64,000 nt of DNA from Tildeniella torsiva UHER 1998/13D (GCA_019358835.1 JAHHIH010000020.1:1-64000); one strand, 5' to 3'. Numbered from the stretch's first letter, positions 35,101 to 44,591 are shown. The notes: generated by a model from the letters alone, not told the origin. A program made the numbers and translations.

Positions 35101-36920
35101 TGGGGCTCGGTGGAAGGGCTGTCATCTGAGGCGCTACCGCCGCCGGGTACGGAGCGACCCTCGGCCTCCCAGATCGACCAGATGTAGGCTCGCTCAGCGG
35201 TCCAGAGGGCGATCGCCGCCCTGGCCTCATCATAGAGGGCTCGCCCTGGCCCAATCTGGCTAGCCAGATTGATCGCCGCCGACAGGCTGCCGCCGTAGGC
35301 CAGATCCTTGGCCTCGTCCAAAATCGGCTTGTCTTCGGCAATTTGAATGGTGGCCGTCCACTCCTGCACCAGCCCTTGGGCGCGGCTGTGGAGGGCGCGG
35401 CTAGGCTGGATTTTGTTGGCCTCGGCGATCGCCTCGGGAAGCTTGCCCTGATTGGCCAGGGCCACCGCCGCATCGAGAATGGGCCGGTCTTCGATCACCT
35501 GAATTTCTTGCTGCCACTCGGCGACCAGGGTTTGAGCCTCTACCCGCAGGGCGCGACCCAGCTCGACCTCACTGGCCTTGGCCATGGCGGATTGCAGTGC
35601 CGCAACGGTGCCGGGTCGGGCCAGACTGCGGGCCTCGGTCAAAATCGGGCGGTCTTCAATGCGCTGGAGGTTGAACTGCCACTGGGCAATTAGCGTCTGC
35701 CCCTGAATGCGGCGGGGTCGGCCCACTTCGACGCGCTGGGCCTGACGGATCGCCCATTCGTAGGTGGTTTGCTGCCCTAGCCTGGCTACCATATCGCTAA
35801 ACTTCAGCTGCCTCAGATCGGTGAGCTGTTCGCCCCACTGCTCTTTTGAGGATAGGTCAGCTGCCGCGTAGGGACTGTTCGCCGGGAGCTGATTGACGGC
35901 GCTGACGGCTTCCATCAGCCCAAATAGGTGGCTGTAGCGCGGGGCCAGGCCCTCACCCACGGGCTCAGCCTGGCGAGCGAGGGTTTGGGCATGGCTGAGG
36001 GCCAGCAGCGCCTGGGCCTCGGGGGCCAGATCGGGGGTAGGAGGCACTACTCTGGCCAGCTCTAGGGCTCCGGGTCGATCGCCCACCTCCCAGCGCTGGA
36101 GGGCCACATCCAGCACGGTCTTACTCCAGCGATCGACATCGCTTTCCGCCGCCTGCCACACCTGGCTGCGCAGGTCGATGGCGCGAGCCAGCACTACCGC
36201 CTGGCGCAAACTCTCAATCTGGTTAGTCTTGGCCAGCTCGCGGGCCTGCAAGAGTTGATCCCACCCCTGGTGCTCCACCTGAAACTGCCGCTGCCAAAAC
36301 ACGTATCGCGTCGTTAGCCAGTAGTCACTCTTGAGGGTTTTGAACTCTTGCAGATGGGTTTTGGCCAGCTCCCAATCGCTGGCGGCTAGGGCGGGCTTGA
36401 GCTTGGCCTCAATGGCCTGGCCCTGCTCCCAATCTTGCTGCCACTCAAAAATCACCGACTGGGCCGACTTGCGCAGCGGCGTATTCAGCGGAATTTGATC
36501 GGCTAGAGCCACCGCATCGTCGAGCTTACCTGCCTGGGCCCAGCGGTTGGCCAGCACCAAGATCTGCTCTGAGGCATCCTTTAAAATTTCTTGGGAGTCG
36601 TCGTAGTTGGCGTGGGTTTTGGGCCAGTTGGCGGTCAGCAACACCGACTGCACCAGGTTGTTGGGCTCTCCCGTGCGGGCCTGGGCCTTGGCGCAGTACA
36701 GCAGATCGCTGGCCGAATGAAAGGGGGTAATCTGCTCACAGTCGGGCAGCGGCGGAATCCGCGTCAGCCAGAGCAGCGCCCAGCCGCAAAATATTCCCGA
36801 CCCGGTGAGCAAGAGCACCCACAGCGTTAGCCAAAACCATTCCCAAGGTTTAACCTGGCTGGGCCCAGGGCGCTGCCGGTGACGAGAACTCAGAGTCGAT
36901 GAAGCCGGTGTCGATGCCAT
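35097..36920 (-). CDS. Membrane-anchored helical-repeat protein, partner of the DUF3685 regulator
   Basis: The 607-residue protein has a short basic N-terminus, one transmembrane helix (about 27-52; FWLTLWVLLLTGSGIFCGWALLWL) and a long extracytoplasmic or cytosolic series of TPR-like helical repeats. Several repeats contain near-identical stretches such as RILxEAxxLA, RALxxxAQxLVxEW and IEDRPIL, at roughly 65-residue spacing in the C-terminal half. No enzyme motif is visible and no named family is recognised. The 4-bp overlap with the DUF3685 response regulator gene downstream suggests the two proteins act together, for example as a membrane scaffold for the regulator. Confidence 0.7.
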   Translation of the reverse strand: MASTPASSTLSSRHRQRPGPSQVKPWEWFWLTLWVLLLTGSGIFCGWALLWLTRIPPLPDCEQITPFHSASDLLYCAKAQARTGEPNNLVQSVLLTANWPKTHANYDDSQEILKDASEQILVLANRWAQAGKLDDAVALADQIPLNTPLRKSAQSVIFEWQQDWEQGQAIEAKLKPALAASDWELAKTHLQEFKTLKSDYWLTTRYVFWQRQFQVEHQGWDQLLQARELAKTNQIESLRQAVVLARAIDLRSQVWQAAESDVDRWSKTVLDVALQRWEVGDRPGALELARVVPPTPDLAPEAQALLALSHAQTLARQAEPVGEGLAPRYSHLFGLMEAVSAVNQLPANSPYAAADLSSKEQWGEQLTDLRQLKFSDMVARLGQQTTYEWAIRQAQRVEVGRPRRIQGQTLIAQWQFNLQRIEDRPILTEARSLARPGTVAALQSAMAKASEVELGRALRVEAQTLVAEWQQEIQVIEDRPILDAAVALANQGKLPEAIAEANKIQPSRALHSRAQGLVQEWTATIQIAEDKPILDEAKDLAYGGSLSAAINLASQIGPGRALYDEARAAIALWTAERAYIWSIWEAEGRSVPGGGSASDDSPSTEPQ

Positions 36921-37090
36921 GACGTCAAACTACCGAGAGCGAGCAGCAGCATCTCGACTGCCTAGGCGGTGATAACCAGCATGCTCACTGGCTTTGGGAA
37001 CCAGCGGGCCAGAAGATGCTGACACATTGTAGAGGCAATCTATAAACTTGATCTTAGATCTTTAAGCCAAACCTACCGGAATCGCACGCC

Positions 37091-37879
37091 ATGGCCCACC
37101 ACACCGACCCACGCCGAAATCTCCGGCCCACGGGGGTAGCCGCAGCGGTTGGCCTCACCCTGGCCCTGGCCTTACCCGGTGTCGCCAACGACCCCCTACG
37201 GCAGCTGCTGATTAGCCGTATCTGCATCGCCTGCGACCTCAGCGGCGTTGTGCTTACCCGCGCTAACCTCGAAGATGCCGACTTGACCAACGCCAACCTG
37301 GCGGGGGCCAATCTGCGCCAGGCCCGCCTGCCCCGAGCCCAGTTGACCCAGGCCGACCTGAGCCAGGCCAACCTGCAACAGGCGGTGCTCAGCGGCGCTG
37401 ACCTGTCGGGAGCGAACCTGGCGGGGGCCAATCTCGGCCAGGCCACCCTCACCGGCAGCCAACTGCGGGATGTGAATGCTGCTAATGTCAATTTAGAGCG
37501 TGCCGAAGCCCGCGATAGCAACTGGTACGGCAGCGACCTCAGCGGCAGCAGCCTAGATGGAGCCGTGTTTAACCATGCCAGTCTGTCGGCCACTGATTTA
37601 ACCAACGTGACATTGACCAACGGTCAATTTTTTCGGGCTGACTTCATTGGTGCTCAGCTAGCGGGGGCCGACTTCACCGGGGCCGACCTGCGCCAGGCTC
37701 TGATGCGCGATGCCCAGATGGCTGGGGCCATTTTCACCAATGCCGACCTGCGGGATGCCAACCTCAACCGCACCGACCTCAGCACCGCGCGGTTTTGCAA
37801 CACCCGTATGGCCAACGGCGATATCAATAACGATCACTGCGCCGAGCTAGGGCTGAGCCCCGATCGCCCTGCTCCCTAA
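37091..37879 (+). CDS. Secreted pentapeptide-repeat protein
   Basis: The 262-residue protein opens with a signal peptide (RPTGVAAAVGLTLALALPGVA) and then LLISRICIACDLSGVVLTRANL, a motif with CxxC-type cysteines that often starts exported cyanobacterial pentapeptide proteins. The rest is about 35 A(D/N)LXX repeats, predicted to form a right-handed beta-helix rod in the periplasm or thylakoid lumen. The role is likely structural or as a binding partner; no catalytic residues are visible. It is unrelated in domain layout to the RDD-pentapeptide fusion at 1003-3171. Monocistronic. Confidence 0.88.
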   Translation: MAHHTDPRRNLRPTGVAAAVGLTLALALPGVANDPLRQLLISRICIACDLSGVVLTRANLEDADLTNANLAGANLRQARLPRAQLTQADLSQANLQQAVLSGADLSGANLAGANLGQATLTGSQLRDVNAANVNLERAEARDSNWYGSDLSGSSLDGAVFNHASLSATDLTNVTLTNGQFFRADFIGAQLAGADFTGADLRQALMRDAQMAGAIFTNADLRDANLNRTDLSTARFCNTRMANGDINNDHCAELGLSPDRPAP

Positions 37880-38094
37880 ATAGTTCGTAATGTCGTGGGG
37901 CAGTTCCTTGGTCTCGTCTGGGGTAAACCCCGCTTAGGTGAATATGCCGCAGGTTTTTTTGCGGCCCCATGGTGCCCGGCCCAGGGCTAGGGCGGCTGTT
38001 CTGCCTGAATGACTACAGTATTGACGGCTACCGTCTTCTACAATGCGGGCTGCTAGCTCTTCAGAGCAAATGGTGGGCCAACGGCCCTGTTTTT

Positions 38095-40239
38095 ATGCGA
38101 TCGCTGAACCAACTGAGCATTAAGTCCAAGCTCATTCTGATGCTGCTAGCGGTGAGCGGGTTTTCCACCCTAGTTACCGCCTACCTGGGCTACCGCAGCG
38201 GCCAGACCAACCTGACCGATCGCGTCTTTAGCCAGCTCACCAGCGTGCGGGCCTCTAAGGCCTACCAGATCGAGTCGTACTTTAAGACCACTCGCCACCA
38301 CACCCAAACCCTGAGCGAGAACCCGGCCATTGTCAGCGCCATGCAGGAGTTTGAGGCCGCCCTAAAAGAGCTAGACACCGTTGCGGTGCCGCCCCAGGCT
38401 GGGGGAGCGATCGCCCAATACTATCAAGAGGTCTTGCTGGCTCGTTTGGACAAGGTGGAAGAGGGCACCCCCATTTTGCAGTCCTACACGCCCCAAACCA
38501 CCGCCAGCCGCTACCTGCAATACCACTACATTGCCGCCAACCCCAACCCCGTGGGCCAAAAACATCGGCTCACCCAGGCCACCGACGGCAGCGACTACAG
38601 CGCTATCCACGCCCGCTATCACCCAATTTTTCGCAACATTATCGAAAAATTTGGCTACTACGACATGTTTCTGATCGACCCCGACGGCAACATTGTCTAC
38701 ACGGTGTTTAAAGAAACCGACTTCATCAGCAATCTGCAAACCGGCCCCTATAAAGACAGCAACCTGGCCCGCCTGGCGGAGCGGGTGCAGACCTCCAAGG
38801 AACGCGACTACGCCTGGATTGAAGACTTTGAGCCCTATACTCCCTCCTACGGTGCGCCCGCCGTATTTATTGCCGCGCCGATTTTTGACCAGTCGCAGCT
38901 GATTGGGGTGCTGGCGTTTCAGCTGCCGGTGAACGAAATCAACGCCGTCATGACCGGCAACCAGAAGTGGGAAAGCGACGGCCTGGGTGAAACCGGCGAA
39001 ACCTACCTGGTGGGCAGCGACGGGCTGATGCGATCGGTGTCGCGCTTTTTGGTGCAGGATCCGGCGGGCTACGCCGACAGTTTGCGGGCGATCGGGGTCA
39101 AAGACGACGACATCGCCCGCATTGAGCAGTACGGCACCTCAATTTTGCAGCAGCAGGTCGAAACCCAGGCCGTCGATCAGGCGCTCAACGGGCAAATAGG
39201 CACCCAAATCATCGACGACTACCGGGGAATTTCGGTTTTAAGCTCCTACGCACCCCTGGAGATTGAGGGGCTCGACTGGGCGGTTCTAGCTGAGATAGAT
39301 CTAGCGGAAGCCTACGCCCCCATCTACTCCTTTAGACGGCAAATCTTGGTGTCGGCCACCCTGCTGCTGCTGCTGGTGACGGTGCTGGCCATGGGGCTGG
39401 CCCACCTGTTTGTGCGGCCCATTCAAAAGCTGATTGACAGCGCCCGTAAGGTGGCTACCGGCGAGCTAGACACCATTGCCGCCCTGGAGACCGAGGATGA
39501 GTTTGGTGAACTGGGCCAATCCTTCAACGCTATGGTGCGGAGCCTGCGCACCCAGACCAACCTGGTGGAGCAAAAAAACCATGAAAACGAGCAGCTGCTG
39601 CTGAGCGTGTTTCCGGCGGCGATCGCCAAGCGCCTGCAGCGAGGCGAGAAAAATATCGCCGAAGATCTCTCCAACGTGGCGGTGCTGTTCGCCGACCTGA
39701 CCGGGTTTGCCAAGCTGTCGGCGGCCCTTAGCGCCTACGAGTCGGTCTCGATTTTGAATGACCTAATTGGCGCCTTTGACGAAGCGGGCGATCGCTACGG
39801 CATGGAAAAAATTAAAACCATCGGCGACAGCTACCTGACGGTGTGCGGCCTGTCGGTGCCCTATCTGGACCACGACAAGCGGGCGATCGACTTTGGCCTC
39901 GACCTGCTGGGCATTGTGCGCCGGTTTAACCTGGAGCGGGGCTTTCAGCTGAATGTGCAGATTGGTATCAACTCTGGGGATGTGGTGGCAGGCATTGTGG
40001 GCCGCAACAAGGTGATCTACGACGTCTGGGGCGACACCATCAACCTGGCCAGCGCCCTACGAGACCACGCCCCCCCCGGCGGCATTTTAGTGTCGGAGGG
40101 GGTGCACCAGCGCCTCTACGACCTCTACCAGTTTGAGCCAGTGGGCGATCTAGACGCCAACGGCAGCGGCAAGCTGCCCGCCTGGCGGCTAAAAAGTACC
40201 CGTCTGCCCGTGGATGCTGAGGAGCTCACCCGCCCATGA
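38095..40239 (+). CDS. Receptor-type class III nucleotide cyclase (Cache-HAMP-cyclase)
   Basis: The 714-residue protein has TM1 (about 12-32), a large extracytoplasmic Cache-type sensor (about 40-400), TM2 (about 416-438), HAMP (FVRPIQKLIDSARKVATGEL), a short coiled coil, and a C-terminal cyclase domain (about 520-710). Metal-binding aspartates are in LFADLTGF and IGDSYL; the purine-selecting Lys (EKIKTIGD) and Asp (VWGDTIN) predict ATP as substrate, hence cAMP. The transition-state Arg normally four residues after the Asn in NLASR is displaced: here the segment is NLASALRD, so activity needs testing. The ATG at 38095 is chosen because the upstream extension lacks features. It overlaps the MscS-type channel gene by 4 bp. 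Confidence 0.9.
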   Translation: MRSLNQLSIKSKLILMLLAVSGFSTLVTAYLGYRSGQTNLTDRVFSQLTSVRASKAYQIESYFKTTRHHTQTLSENPAIVSAMQEFEAALKELDTVAVPPQAGGAIAQYYQEVLLARLDKVEEGTPILQSYTPQTTASRYLQYHYIAANPNPVGQKHRLTQATDGSDYSAIHARYHPIFRNIIEKFGYYDMFLIDPDGNIVYTVFKETDFISNLQTGPYKDSNLARLAERVQTSKERDYAWIEDFEPYTPSYGAPAVFIAAPIFDQSQLIGVLAFQLPVNEINAVMTGNQKWESDGLGETGETYLVGSDGLMRSVSRFLVQDPAGYADSLRAIGVKDDDIARIEQYGTSILQQQVETQAVDQALNGQIGTQIIDDYRGISVLSSYAPLEIEGLDWAVLAEIDLAEAYAPIYSFRRQILVSATLLLLLVTVLAMGLAHLFVRPIQKLIDSARKVATGELDTIAALETEDEFGELGQSFNAMVRSLRTQTNLVEQKNHENEQLLLSVFPAAIAKRLQRGEKNIAEDLSNVAVLFADLTGFAKLSAALSAYESVSILNDLIGAFDEAGDRYGMEKIKTIGDSYLTVCGLSVPYLDHDKRAIDFGLDLLGIVRRFNLERGFQLNVQIGINSGDVVAGIVGRNKVIYDVWGDTINLASALRDHAPPGGILVSEGVHQRLYDLYQFEPVGDLDANGSGKLPAWRLKSTRLPVDAEELTRP

Positions 40240-41720
40240 ACACCGCCGCCACCCAACCGGATACCTGGATTTGGGCGATCGCCCTCGTCCTCGGCTTTGC
40301 CATTATGTCGGTGCTGCTGGGGGAAGTCATCCATCGGCTCAAACGGCGCGGCAAAGCCCTAGCCAGCACCCTGCGCCTGGTGCGCAACCTGATTTTGCCG
40401 GTGCTGGTGTTTTTGCTGTTTATGCAGCATTTGCTCAACCTCAGCGGCGATGCCCGCCTGGTCAAAACCGTCGAAACCCTGCTCTGGGTGGTGGTGATCC
40501 ACGGGGCGCTGTCGCTGCTGAATGTGCTGCTGTTTGAGCAGGCCCAGGTGGGGACGTGGCGATCGCGCGTCCCTAAGCTGCTGATCGACCTAGCCCGGCT
40601 GTTTCTGATTTTGCTGGGCACTGCGATCGTGCTGGCCACGGTATGGAACGCCGATCTGGCCGGGCTGGTGACGGCCCTGGGGGTCAGCTCCATCGTCATT
40701 GGTTTGGCCCTGCAAGATACTCTGGGTAGCGTGATGTCGGGCATTGCCCTGCTGTTTGAGCGCCCCTTTTCGGTGGGCGATTGGCTGCACGTGGGCGGGG
40801 TAGTGGGTCAGGTAATCGACATCAACTGGCGGGCGATTCGCCTACAAACCCTGGAGAGCGAGATGGTGGTGATTCCCCACAAGGTGATCAGCGGCGAAAC
40901 CATTCGCAACTTCAACCAGCCCTTTCAGCTCCACGCCGAGCGCATTCGCATCGGCTTTTCCTACAACGATCCGCCCAACCTGGCCCGCCAGGTGCTCAAA
41001 AGCACGGCGCTCGAAACCCAGGGCATTTTGGCCGAGCCCGAGCCCAAAATTTTCACCCTCTCCTACGACGATTTTGCCGTCACCTACGAGGTCAAGTTCT
41101 TCATTCGCGACTACGGGGAGCTGGAGGATATTCGCGATCGCTTCATGACCCGCGTTTGGTATGCCGCCCAGCGCAACAACCTCTCCATTCCCTTCCCCAT
41201 TCGCACGGTCTACCACTACCACGGCCCCACTACCGAGGCCAAAAACACCTCCAAAAAGTTCACCGACAGCCTCAGCTCGCTGCCCGCCTTTGTGCCCCTC
41301 AACAAGGCCCAAGAAAACCTGCAAGTTTCCTCCGAGGGCATTAACCTCCAGCACTTTGCCGCTGGCGAAACGGTGGTGCGCCAGGGCTACACGGGCGATG
41401 CCCTCTACATCATCGTCTCGGGCCACGCGGTAATGACCACCAGTGATGCCGCTGGCCACGAGGTGGAGGTGCTGCCCCTCAAGGGGGGCGAGTTCTTTGG
41501 CGAAATGGCGCTGTTTTCGGGCGAACCCAGCATTGTCTCGGTCACCGCTGTGGAAGATCTGGAGGTGATGATGATTGACGCCACGGTGGTCAACCAGATG
41601 ATCGATCGCCAGCCCAGCTTTGCCCGCGAAATTGGCCAAATTCTAGAAATCCGCCGCCGCACTATTCAAGAGGTGAGCCAATCCCCCCTCCCCGCCGACT
41701 TGCCAACGGATTGGAATTAG
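40236..41720 (+). CDS. MscS-family channel with C-terminal cyclic-nucleotide-binding domain (bCNG type)
   Basis: The 494-residue protein has about four N-terminal membrane helices, the MscS pore and beta core (IGLALQDTLGSVMSGIALL, ERPFSVGDWLHVGGVVGQV), the cytosolic vestibule domain, and a C-terminal CNB fold (about 365-490; INLQHFAAGETVVRQG, LYIIVSGHA, GGEFFGEMALFSGEP). This is the bCNG subgroup of mechanosensitive channels. The phosphate-binding cassette lacks the usual Arg: the stretch after GEP reads SIVSVTA where ligand-binding domains have RSATVRA, so the ligand may differ or binding may be lost. Its start overlaps the stop of the class III cyclase gene (ATGA), a strong hint that the cyclase product, or its signalling, gates this channel. 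Confidence 0.92.
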   Translation: MNTAATQPDTWIWAIALVLGFAIMSVLLGEVIHRLKRRGKALASTLRLVRNLILPVLVFLLFMQHLLNLSGDARLVKTVETLLWVVVIHGALSLLNVLLFEQAQVGTWRSRVPKLLIDLARLFLILLGTAIVLATVWNADLAGLVTALGVSSIVIGLALQDTLGSVMSGIALLFERPFSVGDWLHVGGVVGQVIDINWRAIRLQTLESEMVVIPHKVISGETIRNFNQPFQLHAERIRIGFSYNDPPNLARQVLKSTALETQGILAEPEPKIFTLSYDDFAVTYEVKFFIRDYGELEDIRDRFMTRVWYAAQRNNLSIPFPIRTVYHYHGPTTEAKNTSKKFTDSLSSLPAFVPLNKAQENLQVSSEGINLQHFAAGETVVRQGYTGDALYIIVSGHAVMTTSDAAGHEVEVLPLKGGEFFGEMALFSGEPSIVSVTAVEDLEVMMIDATVVNQMIDRQPSFAREIGQILEIRRRTIQEVSQSPLPADLPTDWN

Positions 41721-41880
41721 CCGATGCATAGCCATGCGTGAATTGCCGCCACTGAATCTACCGATTTGACCTTTGCGGAGTATGTGGCCAAATTGGTGGG
41801 TGCAAGTTCCATTGGGTTGCTATCGTACGACGACCTTGGACACTATGGTTGAAGATATGCTGAAAGTCTCTTGTGATCTA

Positions 41881-42000
41881 TTTAGACCGGAATAATATAC
41901 AGAAAGTATCGGCTTATCTACCTAAACAGGGACAATATGTGGAAGTTTTCAGCCCACCTGCCTAAATCAGGATAATATGTGAAAATCATCTCTCTAATAA
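41881..42000. repeat. Three imperfect 40-bp tandem repeats in an AT-rich gap
   Basis: AATATAC or AATATGT motifs recur exactly 40 bp apart (41894, 41934, 41974). The second and third units also share CCTAAA..CAGG.. before and TGT.GAA after the motif. The surrounding gap 41721-42039 holds no ORF of its own and is much more AT-rich than the channel gene to its left. Confidence 0.6.
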
Positions 42001-42039
42001 GATTGTTAGGCAGCAAGTTATAAATTTCAATTCTCTAAT

Positions 42040-42826
42040 ATGTTTGATCCCAGAGACTATAGTGAGTGTGATTTTTCTAGTGTTACAACCATACGTTTGC
42101 CTATTTCTGAAGGATCAAACCCAAGGACATATCTAGGCTATGCCCAAGCAGACTTGAATGATCCTAGTTCGGACAGAACATGCGTAAATTCTCTTTCTAA
42201 TGCGAAGCGATCTTTACACTTTCAAGTGGACATATTGTCTGAGGCATTTGGAATTGTACATTCAAAGTTAGGGACAAAGACTCACCTTCCCGCAGAAACT
42301 TGAATTCTGCGTGAAATGTGGTGTGATAGGCCCTCGTATAATCGGAAAAATAAATCGCCTGCGAAATGCAGTGGAGCATGATTACTACCTTCCTACACCC
42401 GATGAATCCCAAGATTTTGTTGATGTCGTAGAACTTTTCCTTCACGGGACAGATTCTTATATAAAACAATTTCCTGAACATCTAGAACTAGAGTCACCAG
42501 AAGAGAAAGTTTTTCATGGAATTCCAAGAAAAGTTATAATAATAGACTTTCCTGCAAATCAAGGAGTTATCAGAATTCAGAGCACTGAGTTCAATGATCA
42601 GGAAAATATCTTACATGCTGAGGCTCAAAAATTTATTGAGCAACTTAAGAATGAAGCCGAAACTAAGAGGCAGTCTGGGGTAGAAGTCCTATATGTTGAT
42701 AGTCTTGAAAGAAAAGCGTATCAACTTGCATTCAAATCTCTTTGCGAGAGGAAAGATTTTCAAATAAAGGTAGATGCAAAAGATGATTATTGTAAATGGG
42801 TATCTTTCATTTTGTCGAAGTTGTAG
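42040..42826 (+). pseudogene. Frameshifted gene of unknown function
   Basis: Two consecutive plus-strand frames look like parts of one protein. The first (42040-42303) ends abruptly in THLPAET. The second is open from 42272, before its first possible start at 42311, and reads LTFPQKLEFCVKCGVIGPR then IIGKINRLRNAVEHDYYLPT, continuing to 42826. A single frameshift around 42270-42300 would join them into about 260 residues. The RNAVEHDYY motif recalls HEPN/apolipoprotein-like helical proteins, but this is uncertain. Base composition is strongly AT-rich, unlike the neighbours, consistent with a transferred and decaying gene. A sequencing error is an alternative cause. Confidence 0.6.
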
Positions 42827-43200
42827 TTGAAGAATAGATAGGCGCGTAAAAGGATATATTTAACAAAAAGAATAATAATATAACCATTATTGTTTGATTC
42901 CAAATGCTGAAAAGTTTATGCCCTAATTAAACCTGGTAAGCGCAATATACCGGAACTTTGGGGGATATTGATTGGTAGCTGGAGTTGTCTGAGTTCGGTG
43001 ATCTCGAACGTTAGGTAGATAGATTTATTTGTTATGGAAGTTGCACTAGCTTGATATAGCTCTGGTAGACTGACTGGCCCACGACTGTTACAACGCCTTG
43101 AGCAGTTGCTATAACACTGGCTAGATACGCAAGGTTAAGCAACCCTAATCTGCTAGTATCTGGCTCTAATGTCAGCTCTACTCCTCTGGCCTGCGATATT
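42827..43200. other. 374-bp AT-rich intergenic region
   Basis: No ORF, strong hairpin or RNA gene is recognised. Composition changes from AT-rich at the left to the normal level near 43150, marking the end of the accessory segment. The promoter of the downstream permease gene is expected near the right end. Confidence 0.4.
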
Positions 43201-44553
43201 GTGAAAGCTACTCAGTCTCTGGTTCGGGTTTTCCAAAGCCGCAAGATGGCGGCCATTCTGCTATTGGGCATCGCCTCAGGGCTACCCTACGCCCTCATGG
43301 ATGACGCCTTTCGGGGCTGGATGACCAAAGCCCAGCTAGACCTGAGAACCATCGGCTGGTTTAGCCTGATTAGCCTGCCCTACTCCCTCAAATTTCTGTG
43401 GTCGCCCCTGTTAGATCGCTTTGTGCCCCCCCGCCTGGGCCGACGGCGGGGCTGGATGGTGATTGGGCAACTGGGGCTCGTGGTGACGATCGCCATTCTC
43501 GCCCTACAGATGGCCGCGATCGCTGCTGGCCCCTCACCCACCCCGGCCTCGGCGTTACAGCTCGTCGCCCTGATCGCCCTGGGAATTACCTTCCTCAGCG
43601 CCACCCAAGATATCGCCATCGATGCCTACCGCACCGATGTGCTCGAAGAGCGCGAAATGGGGGCTGGTGCCGCCACCTACGTCTTGGGCTACCGCATCGC
43701 CATTTTGCTGACCGGGGCGCTGGCCTTTATTTTGGCCGATCGCATCACCTGGCCCTGGGTCTACGGGACAATGGCCGGGCTGATGGGGCTGGGGGTGCTG
43801 GTCTCGCTGTGGGCACCGGAGCCAGTGCGCACCGTGCACCCGCCCGACTCGCTGAAACAGGCGGTGGTGCAGCCCTTTGGCGAGTTTTTTAGCCGCCTGG
43901 GGGTGCAGCGAACGATCGCCGTGGTGCTGTTCATTCTGCTCTACAAGCTGGGCGACAACCTGACGGCGAAAATGGCCATTCCCTTTCTGGGCGACCAGGG
44001 GTTGGGCTTTTCAGATACTGACATTGGCACGATTCGTCAGGGGCTGGGGTTGGTGGCCACCATCGTTGGCACCCTGGCGGGCGGGGCAGCCCTCAGCCAG
44101 TTGGGCATCAACCGCTCCCTGTGGATTTTCGGTGGGCTTCAGGCGCTGAGCAACCTGGGCTATCTGATCCTGGCGATCGTCGGCAAAAACTACCTGGTCA
44201 TGGTGCTGGCTATCAACGTCGAAAACTTTTGCGCCGGGCTGGGGACAGCGGGCTTTGTCGGTTTTCTGATGAGCCTGTGTAATGCTCGCTTTTCGGCCAC
44301 CCAGTTTGCCCTGCTCTCCAGTCTGATGGCGGTGGGACGCGATCTGATTGCCGGCCCCGCCAGTGGTGAACTTGCCCAACGCCTGCAACAGTTTGTGCAG
44401 AGCAACCCCAGCATTGCCGCAACACCCGCCTTGGGCGGGGCTACTCAGCAGGGCTGGCCCCTATTCTTTGGGATTACGCTGCTCGCCGCCTTGCCAGGAT
44501 TGCTGCTGCTGCCCGTGTTTGCCCCCTGGAACGATCGCGAGGAGGTCGATTAA
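43201..44553 (+). CDS. ampG: AmpG-like muropeptide/MFS permease
   Basis: The 450-residue protein has about 12 membrane helices and follows AmpG throughout: ILLLGIASGLPYALMDD, RTIGWFSLISLPYSLKFLWS, PLLDRFVPPRLGRRRGW, SATQDIAIDAYRTDVL, EREMGAGAATYVLGYR, LYKLGDNLTAKM and a C-terminal SLCNARFSATQFALLSSL. AmpG carries anhydro-muropeptides from the periplasm to the cytosol for peptidoglycan recycling. The start is a GTG at 43201 that gives the complete N-terminus; an internal ATG would remove the first helix. It shares its strand with a TMEM14-like gene 38 bp downstream. Confidence 0.9.
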   Translation: MKATQSLVRVFQSRKMAAILLLGIASGLPYALMDDAFRGWMTKAQLDLRTIGWFSLISLPYSLKFLWSPLLDRFVPPRLGRRRGWMVIGQLGLVVTIAILALQMAAIAAGPSPTPASALQLVALIALGITFLSATQDIAIDAYRTDVLEEREMGAGAATYVLGYRIAILLTGALAFILADRITWPWVYGTMAGLMGLGVLVSLWAPEPVRTVHPPDSLKQAVVQPFGEFFSRLGVQRTIAVVLFILLYKLGDNLTAKMAIPFLGDQGLGFSDTDIGTIRQGLGLVATIVGTLAGGAALSQLGINRSLWIFGGLQALSNLGYLILAIVGKNYLVMVLAINVENFCAGLGTAGFVGFLMSLCNARFSATQFALLSSLMAVGRDLIAGPASGELAQRLQQFVQSNPSIAATPALGGATQQGWPLFFGITLLAALPGLLLLPVFAPWNDREEVD

Positions 44554-44591
44554 GGCGTACGCTTAAGGCAAGACGTTGCTGACGTGCGGAT

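Noticed and set aside
37969-38094. 42-residue N-terminal extension of the cyclase
   Set aside because: The region contains small hairpins and no conserved features; the ATG at 38095 places the first membrane helix at the normal distance from the N-terminus.
40842-41639. Antisense ORF (265 codons) opposite the MscS/CNB gene
   Set aside because: The opposite strand encodes well-conserved channel motifs; the antisense frame is His/Gly/Val-rich without domains.
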